A stretch of 64,000 nt of DNA from Algorimicrobium algoritergicola (GTDB lineage Bacteria > Bacteroidota > Bacteroidia > Flavobacteriales > Flavobacteriaceae): assembly GCF_008086165.1 (NCBI RefSeq), contig NZ_VSKL01000001.1, positions 868,001 to 932,000 of the forward strand. Direction: 5' to 3'. A model generated the notes under the pieces. That model worked only from the letters and a program-made list of their open reading frames with translations, ran no database searches and was not told the DNA's origin. Shown piece after piece: positions 1 to 8,475 of the stretch (its first letter is position 1; the number at the start of each line of letters is the position of its first letter). The position numbers and the translations under genes were made by a program.

Positions 1-638
1 TGGCGCCACAGGTTGTGAATGCCTATTTTAATCCAGCTTACAATGAAATTGTTTTTCCAGCAGCTATTTTACAACCACCTTTCTATAATTATAAAGCGGA
101 TGACGCTGTAAATTACGGTGGAATTGGTGCTGTTATAGGACATGAAATATCGCATAGTTTTGACGATTCTGGATCGCGTTACGATAAAGATGGTAACTTA
201 AATAACTGGTGGACAGATGCTGATTTAGAGCAGTTTGAAACTTTAGGGAACCAATTAGCAGATCAGTACAGTGCTATTGAAGTATTACCAGATGTAACTA
301 TTAATGGAAAATTCACTTTGGGTGAAAACATTGGTGATTTAGGTGGTGTTTTAGCAGCTTATGATGCCTTACAATTAAGTTTTAAAGATAATGGCAGGCC
401 AGAAGATATTGATGGCTTTACAGCAGAACAACGTTTCTTTATGAGTTGGGCAACTGTATGGAGAACTAAAATGCGTGACGATGCTTTAAAAACGCGTATT
501 AAAACAGATCCACATTCGCCAGGAATGAATCGTGCTGTGCAACCCTTATTAAATATAGATGCGTTTTATGAAGCATTTAATATTAAAGCAGGTGATAGTA
601 TGTATATTGCTCCAGAACAACGTGTAAGAATCTGGTAA
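1..638 (+). CDS. M13 family metallopeptidase (neprilysin/PepO-like), C-terminal part
   Basis: The reading frame is open from the left edge, so the start lies outside the window; the GTG at 15 is an internal Val codon. The fragment carries the zinc motif HEISH (bases 141-155) and, about 60 residues later, GENIGD, which supplies the third zinc ligand Glu. Both are signatures of gluzincin family M13. It ends in RVRIW, the usual M13 C-terminal pattern. Family members are usually secreted or periplasmic endopeptidases of about 670-700 aa that act on oligopeptides, so roughly the last 30% is visible. Signal peptide and N-terminal domain cannot be judged. Confidence 0.93.
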   Translation, partial: APQVVNAYFNPAYNEIVFPAAILQPPFYNYKADDAVNYGGIGAVIGHEISHSFDDSGSRYDKDGNLNNWWTDADLEQFETLGNQLADQYSAIEVLPDVTINGKFTLGENIGDLGGVLAAYDALQLSFKDNGRPEDIDGFTAEQRFFMSWATVWRTKMRDDALKTRIKTDPHSPGMNRAVQPLLNIDAFYEAFNIKAGDSMYIAPEQRVRIW

Positions 639-667
639 TTATTCTTAATTTTAGTATTTAAAATATA

Positions 668-697
668 AAAGCAGCTAAATTTTTAGCTGCTTTTTCT
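668..697 (+). terminator. Rho-independent terminator after the M13 peptidase
   Basis: AGCAGCTAA (670-678) pairs with TTAGCTGCT (683-691), followed by a T-rich run. It lies about 30 bp after the stop codon. I see no gene between this point and the next terminator near 848. Confidence 0.75.
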
Positions 698-847
698 TTG
701 TCAAAAAAATACATTTTTATTATTAAAACCAAAGGGTCCTAATGAGTTTTGACCGCGTGCATTGTTCGCAACAGATTATTCAAGATGTAATTTGATTATG
801 AGCAACTGGACATCATTATTTCGTTGATAATTAGTTGTTTTAAGACA

Positions 848-885
848 TAAAAAAACATCCATTTTTATTATAAAATTGGATGTTC
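848..885 (-). terminator. Rho-independent terminator of the minus-strand TPR gene
   Basis: AACATCCA (854-861) and TGGATGTT (877-884) form an inverted repeat. Read on the minus strand it is followed by a run of Ts (845-853), which places it just after the stop codon of the minus-strand gene at 917. Confidence 0.7.
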
Positions 886-916
886 TAAATGCTACTAGTT
901 GTTTAAAAAAAAGAAT

Positions 917-1621
917 CTATTCTTTTGGTTTAGCCTCTTTTTTCTGATTCATTAAAGCATTCTTACTTATTTGAACCAAATTGAAATTAGGTGCTATTTT
1001 TAAAGCTTCATCTAAAATAGCTACAGCAGCATCTATATTAGTTGCCTTGTTTTCGTTATATTTAGATAAGCCTTTTAAATATAAAAAGGCAGCTTTTAAA
1101 GGTACTTGATAGGGTTGTTGACTCTCATAAAATGTTTTACCCATATTTTCTTTTGAATTGGTTAAACCATATTCAATATAGGTGTTAGATTTTGTCAAAT
1201 TATTAGTCTGTAAATAGAGTTCAGCAAGCTCATAAGCTATAGAAGGGTCTGGTGTGCGCTTAAACAATTCTTCAAAATGAATAAGCGCTCGATTAGGTTC
1301 ATTAAGCGCTTTTAAAGAAACCGCTTTTACTTCAATTGCAATATCAGAATCTGTTGGGCTGGTATCAATACCTATGGTATTTAAAGCTTGTACATGGTTG
1401 CCTTCACTCATGTAAACCATAGCTAACGTATCCTTATGTGCCTGTGCTTCTGAAGGTGATAACAAAATTAAATGTGTTAACCCATTGATAATCCCTTGGG
1501 AGTCTCCTTGAATTTTCATTTGCTTGTAATATTCACGGTAGTGATTTAGCAATTCTTGACTGGTTTGTGCTTGCGCTTGAAATCCTAAAACACATAACAC
1601 AACAATAAGTAATTTCTTCAT
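917..1621 (-). CDS. Secreted tetratricopeptide-repeat protein
   Basis: Helical TPR-like repeats fill the mature protein (for example residues around SDIAIEVKAVSLKALNEPNR and PSIAYELAELYLQTN). TPR proteins are protein-protein interaction scaffolds; no enzymatic motif is seen. The frame is open to 1648, but the ATG at 1621 gives a clean signal peptide (MKKLLIVVLCVLGFQAQA, cleavage before Q), so I chose it; it yields 234 aa. It follows the M28 peptidase gene with 69 bp between them on the same strand and ends at a terminator, so co-transcription is likely. The specific role is unknown. Confidence 0.8.
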   Translation of the reverse strand: MKKLLIVVLCVLGFQAQAQTSQELLNHYREYYKQMKIQGDSQGIINGLTHLILLSPSEAQAHKDTLAMVYMSEGNHVQALNTIGIDTSPTDSDIAIEVKAVSLKALNEPNRALIHFEELFKRTPDPSIAYELAELYLQTNNLTKSNTYIEYGLTNSKENMGKTFYESQQPYQVPLKAAFLYLKGLSKYNENKATNIDAAVAILDEALKIAPNFNLVQISKNALMNQKKEAKPKE

Positions 1622-1690
1622 AATAAATAGTCGTTTAATAGGCTTCAAAGCTAAAAAAAATACTTAATGAATATCTTAAAACAATACTAA

Positions 1691-3991
1691 TTATTTAATT
1701 GTCACTGTACTTTTAATAATAACCGCATCATTTAGCACAAATGGCTTCGGTATCATGGCTTTTGTTCTGCCTGGAATTGTAAAATGACTATTAGTTAGTA
1801 AATTATAAGTAGCTTCATAAACCTGTAAAGTTGTTTTTTGGTTCTTCGGAACTATTAATTGCATGTCTAACGGTTCATTCTCCGAAACATAATAACTAAA
1901 TAATCTGTTATTGTAGCGATCTGCAAAAACATGACCGGATGCATCATCCTTTATTGCAGGAATACCATTAATCATTGCATCCTTAAAAATATTTGTACTA
2001 TCAGCAAATACTTCCACACGTTCAGCATGTCTATTGGATTTAAATTGAAGTGTGATATTTCGATTCTCACCAATAATGGTGTCAGATAAAATGGTGATTT
2101 CTGGATTTTCAAGTGCTTTAACAGGCGCTGTTTTAGTAAACGTAAAACCCGATTTATATTTACTTCCCATGGTGTTTTGATTTAATAGTGACGCATCATC
2201 AGGTGAATCCGTTAAATAAGGTTGCGTATAACTATCTAGAGCGTCGTCATAAGTTGCCCAAACGGCTGTATTGGTATTACTGTCCAAAACATAATTTAAA
2301 CTATTAGGTCTAGGTCTATCTTCTGAAAAATCAGATTTAAAATGGGCAATCACCAGACATAGTATGGAAGTTCCTAAAAACACATAAGACCATAGTTTTT
2401 TATGTTTGAAAAACCCGAAAACAGAAACCAACATACCAAAAATTAAAACCACCAAAATACAGGAAACAAATAGAATTTTTAGCCCGAGTCCCACAGGAAA
2501 CATTTTTATAAATGGCACCATAATAGTCAAGACTGGAAAACCTAAAAGTGCCAATAAAATCAAGTTTGGTTTTTTCTGTCTTATCAGAACAAACAAGGTT
2601 GTTAACCCGAAGAAAACAGGAATAATAAAAAAGCTTGCACCCGGCAGTAAAAAGGCTACAAGCGTACAAATTACCAACCAGAAAAATAAAGGAGCCACAA
2701 ATAAACTAGCCGTATTTTCTGGTTTATGAAATTTATGATAGACCCAAAAACAAATAGCTAAAGCCAAAAATGTAAACGCAAAAATATACACATGACCATT
2801 ATACGTAAAGCCATGAAGCATCTCGCCATATTGTGGGTATATTAGTTTTATGAGGAACCATAAACCAAAGCCAATTCCACCAGCTGAAAGGAGCGCCAAA
2901 AAGAAAGCTGCAAAACCACGACCGATTTCAGAACCTATAAATGCTTCGCGTTTAAAGCCATAAATTAAAAGCGCAATAAATCCTAAAAATCCTAAAATGA
3001 GCATTGGAAAAATCCATGAAAACGGGTAAATAACCGTCTTAAAAAGGGGTGCATTAAAATAGATATAATCTTCCGTACTTTTTACTGAAGATAAATTGGC
3101 GTCTGAAAAATAATGGAGTAGCGGCATTAAATAACTGCCTTGATGTTCCAAAGTATTTCTATCTAAACGTTCGTAAGTATCTAGAGCAGTATGGTAATCA
3201 AAATGATCGTCTATAAACGCAAAATTGAAACCATCAATATTTCCATCTTCACGAAAACGGGTTAAATCTGTGTCATTTGGTAACATTTTATAAATACTGT
3301 AGGCCAAAGAATTGGCTACCGGATACTCTGGGTTAGCAGCTACAAAATGCTTCATTAATTCTGCATTTCCTTGGTTGGTTTCAATAAGCATATAACTCGG
3401 TCCACCAGAACCACGTGCTTCAAAATTTAGAACCAAACCAACATCTTTTGCCCATGGATGTTTATTTACAAAAATATCAGCACCATTCAACCCTAATTCT
3501 TCAGCATCAGAAATAACGATAATAATATCGTTTTTAGGTTGTTTGTTTTCACTTAAAAAAGCCCGAAGACTTTCTAAAATTGTAACAACGCCAGATCCAG
3601 CATCACTGGCACCAAAAGAGGAATGCGGTTGACTGTCATAATGGGTGAGTAATAATAAAGCTTTGCCGTTTTCTTCACCTTTGTATCGTGCAATAATATT
3701 TTTTGGCTTCGATAAATTGCCCCATTTCGTTATTGAAAAAGCTTCCTGCACTTCTGTTTCTAATCCTAAAGCTTCTAATTGTTGAATGATGTAATTTCTA
3801 ACGCGTGTATGTTCAGCATGTCCTAGGTAATGTGGTGCTTTACTGATTTCTTTTAAGTGTGCCAGAGCACGTTCCGTAGAAAATTCATTTTCGGGAGCAT
3901 CTAATGTTGAAATGTTTTGCGGTAATAACACAGAAAAACTCCAGTATACGGCAAAAGCAATAAGAATTAAAGCGAGTAATTTTTTAAACAT
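1691..3991 (-). CDS. Membrane-anchored M28 family zinc peptidase
   Basis: An N-terminal membrane anchor (residues 4-22) precedes an M28 aminopeptidase domain (about 40-300). The expected two-zinc ligands are visible: H117 (THYDS), D130 (GASDAGSG), the Glu pair 164-165 (SDAEELG), a Glu near 191 (NFEARG) and a His near 267. The C-terminal half has about eight to nine hydrophobic membrane segments (about 315-560) and then a soluble tail. This order, peptidase then polytopic membrane domain, resembles the vacuolar M28 protease Pff1 of yeast and a common flavobacterial family. The likely role is hydrolysis of peptides outside the cytoplasm; the substrate is unknown. Confidence 0.9.
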   Translation of the reverse strand: MFKKLLALILIAFAVYWSFSVLLPQNISTLDAPENEFSTERALAHLKEISKAPHYLGHAEHTRVRNYIIQQLEALGLETEVQEAFSITKWGNLSKPKNIIARYKGEENGKALLLLTHYDSQPHSSFGASDAGSGVVTILESLRAFLSENKQPKNDIIIVISDAEELGLNGADIFVNKHPWAKDVGLVLNFEARGSGGPSYMLIETNQGNAELMKHFVAANPEYPVANSLAYSIYKMLPNDTDLTRFREDGNIDGFNFAFIDDHFDYHTALDTYERLDRNTLEHQGSYLMPLLHYFSDANLSSVKSTEDYIYFNAPLFKTVIYPFSWIFPMLILGFLGFIALLIYGFKREAFIGSEIGRGFAAFFLALLSAGGIGFGLWFLIKLIYPQYGEMLHGFTYNGHVYIFAFTFLALAICFWVYHKFHKPENTASLFVAPLFFWLVICTLVAFLLPGASFFIIPVFFGLTTLFVLIRQKKPNLILLALLGFPVLTIMVPFIKMFPVGLGLKILFVSCILVVLIFGMLVSVFGFFKHKKLWSYVFLGTSILCLVIAHFKSDFSEDRPRPNSLNYVLDSNTNTAVWATYDDALDSYTQPYLTDSPDDASLLNQNTMGSKYKSGFTFTKTAPVKALENPEITILSDTIIGENRNITLQFKSNRHAERVEVFADSTNIFKDAMINGIPAIKDDASGHVFADRYNNRLFSYYVSENEPLDMQLIVPKNQKTTLQVYEATYNLLTNSHFTIPGRTKAMIPKPFVLNDAVIIKSTVTIK

Positions 3992-4103
3992 GAGGATGTG
4001 CGGTTAGTTTGAAAACATAAAAGTACATAAAATATGAGCAATCTTAAGCTTTAGGAAAATAGTATTAAATTTCCTATATTCAAGGTTCTAAAAATCTAAA
4101 AAT

Positions 4104-4571
4104 ATGGGCATTAAAAGTTTTCAAGGCGCGCGAAAGCAGCAAAATAACGCAACAGACAATCAGCAACTAAAAGTTAGCGATTATATGACACGCGATTTAA
4201 TTACGTTTAAACCCGAACAAACGGTTGATGAGGTAATCCACTCGTTGATTTCAAATAAAATTTCAGGTGGTCCTGTGGTAAATTCCCAAAATGAGTTAGT
4301 TGGCATTATATCGGAAGGTGATTGCTTAAAACAGATAAGCGAAAGCCATTATTATAATATGCCTATTGAACAAGATACCGTTGGAAATCGTATGATAAAA
4401 AATGTGGAAACTATAGATGGAAATATGGATGTGTTTGAAGCAGCCAAAAAATTTCTGGATTCTAAAATTAGGCGTTTTCCAATTGTTGAAGAAGGTAAAT
4501 TAGTGGGTCAAATTAGTCAGAAAGATATTTTAAAAGCAGCCATGAAACTCAAAGGTCATAATTGGAAATAA
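4104..4571 (+). CDS. CBS-domain pair protein
   Basis: Two CBS motifs (about residues 25-80 and 95-150) occupy nearly the whole 155-aa protein; typical signatures are SDYMTRDLITFKPEQTVDEV and RFPIVEEGKLVGQISQKDIL. Stand-alone CBS pairs bind adenine nucleotides and act as energy or ligand sensors for partner proteins. It is convergent with nadB and their stop codons abut (4571/4572), leaving no room for a separate terminator. No partner is identifiable from context. Confidence 0.88.
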   Translation: MGIKSFQGARKQQNNATDNQQLKVSDYMTRDLITFKPEQTVDEVIHSLISNKISGGPVVNSQNELVGIISEGDCLKQISESHYYNMPIEQDTVGNRMIKNVETIDGNMDVFEAAKKFLDSKIRRFPIVEEGKLVGQISQKDILKAAMKLKGHNWK

Positions 4572-6119
4572 TTACACATTGTCCTTATTATAAAAGCCAC
4601 CACGATTCTCTTTTCGTTCCAAAGATTGCCCGATAATTAAATGTGCCACATTTACCATGTTGCGCAATTCGCACAAAGTTGTGCTGATTTTTGATGTTCT
4701 ATAAAGTGCGTCCATATCGGTATAAATTGCATCTAATAAGGCAATGGCTTCTAGTAGCCGTTGATTACTCCTTACAATTCCTACATAGTCACGCATTACA
4801 GCCTGTAATTTTTTTAAATTGTCTTCTAATAAAACGGGGTCTTTTAGACTATTTGTACCGCCATCTTGCCAATCTGGAATTTCTTGTTTTTTGCCTGAAA
4901 CCGGAAAATCAACATGATATTTATAAATATTGTGGGCATATACCAATGCCTCTAAAAGTGAGTTTGATGCTAGTCTGTTAGCGCCATGAAGTCCGGTTCG
5001 GCTGCATTCACCACAAGCGAATAAATTAGTAATAGACGTTTTTCCATTTCGGTCTACTTCTATACCACCGCAAACATAATGGGAAGCAGGAACTACTGGA
5101 ATCCAATCCTTACTGATATCAATATTATTTTCTAAACAAGTATTATAAATATTGGGAAAATGATTCTTAAAACCATCTAAATCCAAATGTGTACAATCTA
5201 GATACACGCAAGAATCGTCCGTTTTTTTTAATTCAGTATCTATGCTTTGTGAAACGATATCTCTGGAAGCTAGTTCGGCACGATCATCATAATTTAACAT
5301 AAACCTAACGCCATTTTTAGTGCGTAAATAGGCGCCAAAACCTCTAACGGCTTCTGAAATTAAAAAAGCAGAACCTTCCTGTTTTGTATATAATGCCGTT
5401 GGGTGAAACTGCACAAACTCCATATCCTTTATCCGTGCTTTTGCTCGGTATGCCATGGCAATACCATCACCTGTGGCAATATTAGGATTGGTTGTGTGGC
5501 CATAAACGCGACCAATGCCACCTGCAGCCAAAACGGTGCTATCTGCTTGAATTGTTATAATTTCCCTGTTATTCTCATTCAATACATAGGCACCAAAACA
5601 GGTTGTATATGGCGCGTTTTGATTTAGTTGATGTTCGGTTATTAAATCAATAGCAAAATGATGTGGTAAAATTTGAATATTTTTAAGTTGATGCGCACGT
5701 GCCAATAACGCACGTTCAATTTCATAACCTGTAATATCTTTATAGTGAACCACCCGAAATTCACTATGACCACCTTCCTTGCCTAAATCTAGGTTTCCAG
5801 TTGGGTCTAAATCAAATTGTGCACCCCAAACCATCAATTCTTTTAAGCGTTTAGGACCTTCTGTAATAACCATATTTACAATGTCCTTATTGCATAACCC
5901 ATCGCCAGAAATTAGCGTGTCTTCAATGTGTTTTTGAAACGAATCCGTTTTGTCATCCAATACAACGGCAACACCACCTTGCGCGTATTTGGTGTTGGAT
6001 TCGTCTTCGGTTCCTTTGGTAACAATTGTGATGTTTTTCTTCGGAAACGTCTCGGCATATTTTACAGCTAAAGTTAAGCCAGCAACACCCGAACCAATAA
6101 TTAATAATTCGGTTTTCAT
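4572..6119 (-). CDS. nadB: L-aspartate oxidase NadB
   Basis: An FAD-dependent enzyme that oxidises L-aspartate to iminoaspartate, the first step of de novo NAD synthesis. Visible are the N-terminal dinucleotide motif (IIGSGVAGL), the KYAQGGVAVV segment, RGFGAYLRT, ELASRDIVSQ, HYVCGGI and the C-terminal CGECSRTGLHGANRLASNS flavin loop, all typical of the succinate dehydrogenase/fumarate reductase flavoprotein family and NadB in particular. The frame extends to 6152, but the ATG at 6119 begins the usual NadB N terminus (MKTELLIIG) and avoids overlap with nadA, 4 bp upstream, with which it forms an operon. Length from this start is about 515 aa, normal for the family. Confidence 0.95.
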   Translation of the reverse strand: MKTELLIIGSGVAGLTLAVKYAETFPKKNITIVTKGTEDESNTKYAQGGVAVVLDDKTDSFQKHIEDTLISGDGLCNKDIVNMVITEGPKRLKELMVWGAQFDLDPTGNLDLGKEGGHSEFRVVHYKDITGYEIERALLARAHQLKNIQILPHHFAIDLITEHQLNQNAPYTTCFGAYVLNENNREIITIQADSTVLAAGGIGRVYGHTTNPNIATGDGIAMAYRAKARIKDMEFVQFHPTALYTKQEGSAFLISEAVRGFGAYLRTKNGVRFMLNYDDRAELASRDIVSQSIDTELKKTDDSCVYLDCTHLDLDGFKNHFPNIYNTCLENNIDISKDWIPVVPASHYVCGGIEVDRNGKTSITNLFACGECSRTGLHGANRLASNSLLEALVYAHNIYKYHVDFPVSGKKQEIPDWQDGGTNSLKDPVLLEDNLKKLQAVMRDYVGIVRSNQRLLEAIALLDAIYTDMDALYRTSKISTTLCELRNMVNVAHLIIGQSLERKENRGGFYNKDNV

Positions 6120-6123
6120 GGTT

Positions 6124-7083
6124 TTATTTTGAAAGTTGCAGCATACGTTCAATTGGAATTAATGCTTGTTTTCTTATGGCTTCCGGAACGTCAATTTGTG
6201 GTGATTCATTCAATAAACAATCATATAATTTTTGAAGTGTATTTACTTTCATAAACGCACATTCGCTACAAGCGCAGGTATTATCTTCTACGGCAGGAGC
6301 TGGAATTAATAAGGCATCTGGCACTTCTTGTTGCATTTTATGCAGAATACCAGCTTCGGTTGCCACAATAAATTTTCCTTGTGGATGCGCCTTCACATAA
6401 TTAATCATTCCGGCTGTAGAACCAATATAATTGGCCGCATCTAAAATATGGGCTTCTGATTCTGGATGGGCAATAATTTTAGATCCTGGATTTTCTTGAT
6501 ATAACTTTAAAAGTTTATCTATTGAAAAGGCTTCATGAACAATACAAGCGCCATCCCAAAGCACTAAATCACGACCAGAAACTTTACTAATATAATGGCC
6601 TAAATTTTTATCTGGCGCAAAAATGATGGGTGTTTCTTTTGGAATAGATTCTACTATTTTTAGCGCATTGGATGAGGTACAAACAATATCGCTCATGGCT
6701 TTAATTTCTGCCGAACAATTAATGTAGGTAATAACTTTATGATTGGAATGTTGTTCTTTAAAAACTTTAAAAGCATCTGGCGGACAGGAATCTGCCAAAG
6801 AGCAACCAGCATTTAAATCTGGTAAAACAACCGTTTTATTTGGGTTTAAAATTTTTGCTGTTTCTGCCATAAAGTGCACACCAGCAAAAACAATAATATC
6901 GGCATCCGTTTCAGCAGCTTTTTGGGATAACCCTAGACTATCACCAACATAATCAGCTATATCCTGAATTTCTGGTATCTGATAATAATGTGCTAAAATA
7001 ACCGCATTTTTCTCCTTTTTTAAACGTAGAATGTTTTCTTTTAAGCTCAAGGTTTTTAATTGTTTACAGGTTATACAAGACAC
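6124..7083 (-). CDS. nadA: Quinolinate synthase NadA
   Basis: Condenses iminoaspartate (from NadB) with dihydroxyacetone phosphate to quinolinate, using a [4Fe-4S] cluster. Three cysteines at the family positions are visible: C93 (AGCSLAD), C180 (DGACIVHEA) and the Cys of SECAFM near 275. The AHYYQ and GDSLGLSQ motifs near the N terminus are also typical. The start is uncertain. GTG at 7083 gives the longest frame, and no in-frame ATG lies upstream. TTG at 7050 (MSLKENIL) would match homologue N termini better and would leave room for a TAAATTTG promoter-like box at 7083-7090. nadC is not in the window. Confidence 0.93.
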   Translation of the reverse strand: MSCITCKQLKTLSLKENILRLKKEKNAVILAHYYQIPEIQDIADYVGDSLGLSQKAAETDADIIVFAGVHFMAETAKILNPNKTVVLPDLNAGCSLADSCPPDAFKVFKEQHSNHKVITYINCSAEIKAMSDIVCTSSNALKIVESIPKETPIIFAPDKNLGHYISKVSGRDLVLWDGACIVHEAFSIDKLLKLYQENPGSKIIAHPESEAHILDAANYIGSTAGMINYVKAHPQGKFIVATEAGILHKMQQEVPDALLIPAPAVEDNTCACSECAFMKVNTLQKLYDCLLNESPQIDVPEAIRKQALIPIERMLQLSK

Positions 7084-7089
7084 AAATTT

Positions 7090-7140
7090 ATGGGTAATGA
7101 GGTTTATAAATCATGACATAAATCATAAATCCATACCCAT
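7090..7140. promoter_or_regulatory. Divergent nadA / Rrf2-regulator control region with dyad and direct repeats
   Basis: Between the divergent nadA and Rrf2-family genes, ATGGGTA (7090-7096) is inverted as TACCCAT (7134-7140), and inside it ATAAATCAT occurs twice (7106-7114, 7118-7126), 12 bp apart. A TAnnTTTG-type box (TATCTTTG, 7173-7180) lies shortly before the regulator start. The symmetry suggests an operator, possibly for the adjacent Rrf2 protein; this is inference. Confidence 0.4.
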
Positions 7141-7191
7141 TTGTAAAAATTAGGACTAAAATATCTTTTTTATATCTTTGAAAAAAAATCT

Positions 7192-7653
7192 GTGTTATCA
7201 AATGCTTGTCAATACGCTATTAGATCCATTCTTTATTTAGGAATGTGTTCTGATAAAGACCATAAAATTGGTGTCAAAACTATTTCGGAGGAACTAGAAG
7301 TACCACAGCCATTTTTGGCCAAACTGCTTCAACGATTAAATAAGAATAAATTGGTTACCTCTGTAAAAGGTCCTCATGGTGGTTTTTATTTAAGTGAAAC
7401 CAATAAGAAGCAGACGGTTTGGGATATTGTTCAGGTTATTGATGGGTATGATAAATTTAATCAATGTTTTTTAGGACTTTCTAAATGTGGGGATGATAAT
7501 CCATGTCCTGTGCATTTTACAGTGGCTGCCTTCAAACAAAAAATACTTAAAGATTTTGAAGAAAAAACATTGGCAGAATTTGTTGATGAGATAAAGCTGA
7601 AAGGACGTTATATTTCTTTAAAAGCCTTTGATATTTTAGAGGAACCAACTTAA
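7192..7653 (+). CDS. Rrf2-family transcriptional regulator with Fe-S cysteine triad (NsrR/IscR-like)
   Basis: An N-terminal winged helix (NACQYAIRSILYLG, then PQPFLAKLLQRLNKNKLVTSVKGPHGGF) is followed by three cysteines C92, C99 and C105. That spacing matches the cluster ligands of IscR (92/98/104) and NsrR, so the protein probably binds an Fe-S cluster and senses NO, oxygen or Fe-S status. It starts at a GTG; no better ATG is available and the N terminus fits the family. It overlaps the end of norF by 4 bp on the opposite strand and diverges from nadA, an Fe-S enzyme gene. Control of the nor operon, of nadAB, or of itself is plausible but not shown. Confidence 0.85.
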   Translation: MLSNACQYAIRSILYLGMCSDKDHKIGVKTISEELEVPQPFLAKLLQRLNKNKLVTSVKGPHGGFYLSETNKKQTVWDIVQVIDGYDKFNQCFLGLSKCGDDNPCPVHFTVAAFKQKILKDFEEKTLAEFVDEIKLKGRYISLKAFDILEEPT

Positions 7654-7886
7654 ATAATGATAACCAAGCCTGTAAATATGGTTAAACAGCCTATTAATAA
7701 AACTTTCCATAATGCATGAGCTTCGCGAAGCTCCATAAAATAAAAGGCAACAACTAAAAACTTAATAGCAGCTAAAATCATGATGATTTCAGTCGTATTT
7801 CCTATTTCCAGGTTTGATATAACAGCTGATAGAATGGTTAAAATAATTAATACCATTAGGACGTAAAAAAACGGTTTCTGTTTCAT
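7650..7886 (-). CDS. norF: NorF-like / cytochrome c oxidase subunit IV family small membrane protein
   Basis: A 78-aa protein with three hydrophobic segments and the motif KFLVVAFYFMELREAHALWK, characteristic of the COX4-prokaryotic/NorF family. In denitrifiers NorF accompanies NorE and is needed for full NO reductase activity. It is the last gene of the nor operon, separated from norE by 1 bp. It overlaps the convergent Rrf2 gene by 4 bp. The family call is firm; the exact function of NorF is poorly defined. Confidence 0.8.
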   Translation of the reverse strand: MKQKPFFYVLMVLIILTILSAVISNLEIGNTTEIIMILAAIKFLVVAFYFMELREAHALWKVLLIGCLTIFTGLVIII

Positions 7887-7887
7887 A

Positions 7888-8475
7888 TTAAAATACTAAA
7901 TATATTAATGGAAATAATAATAGCCAGATTAAGTCACACATGTGCCAAAACGTAGCACTAGCCTCTACATCTTCTAGAATAAGTGTTTCAGGTTTTTTTA
8001 TCATGGTGCGTAATACCGAAGCTAAAATTACCAATCCCACGAGAACGTGAATGACATGAAATAAGGTAAGCATCCAATAAAATGAGAAAAAGGTGTTATA
8101 ACCCATGGTTAAGCCTAAATCAATTTTCCCCATATATTCTATTGTTTTCAATCCTAAAAACAGCAAACCACCAAGCATGGTTAATTTTAAATATAATTTA
8201 GATTTTTGGATGTTTTGAGCTTTCAGCGCACTAACTGTAAGCGCCATAAAAAACCCACTAATCAGTAAAAACAAGGTGTTAATTGTACCAAAGCTGGTGT
8301 TTAAAAGTAATCTGGATTGATGGAATAGGTCTGGTTCGTCTTTGCTAAATAAAACCATAGCAATTAGTACGCCACCAAAGGTAATGAGCTCTAGGTAAAT
8401 AATGATCCACATTAAAATTCCTCCTGGCGGATATAGAATAATTTTAGTATGATGTTCTGGATTGATTGTTGACAT
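7888..8475 (-). CDS. norE: NorE-like heme-copper oxidase subunit III family protein
   Basis: 195 aa with five predicted membrane segments, similar to subunit III of cytochrome c oxidase (GGILMWIIIYLELITFGG near residue 18, FSFYWMLTLFHVIHVLVGL near 130, ATFWHMCDLIWLLLFPLIY at the end). Located between norD and norF in a nor operon, it is best read as NorE, an accessory subunit that supports NO reductase activity, and not as a subunit of an aerobic oxidase: no subunit II is present. It overlaps norD by one base. Confidence 0.85.
   Translation of the reverse strand: MSTINPEHHTKIILYPPGGILMWIIIYLELITFGGVLIAMVLFSKDEPDLFHQSRLLLNTSFGTINTLFLLISGFFMALTVSALKAQNIQKSKLYLKLTMLGGLLFLGLKTIEYMGKIDLGLTMGYNTFFSFYWMLTLFHVIHVLVGLVILASVLRTMIKKPETLILEDVEASATFWHMCDLIWLLLFPLIYLVF

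Noticed and set aside
7888-8475. Subunit III of an aerobic cytochrome oxidase
   Set aside because: Operon position after norD and before norF, with no subunit II or oxidase subunit I, makes NorE the better call.
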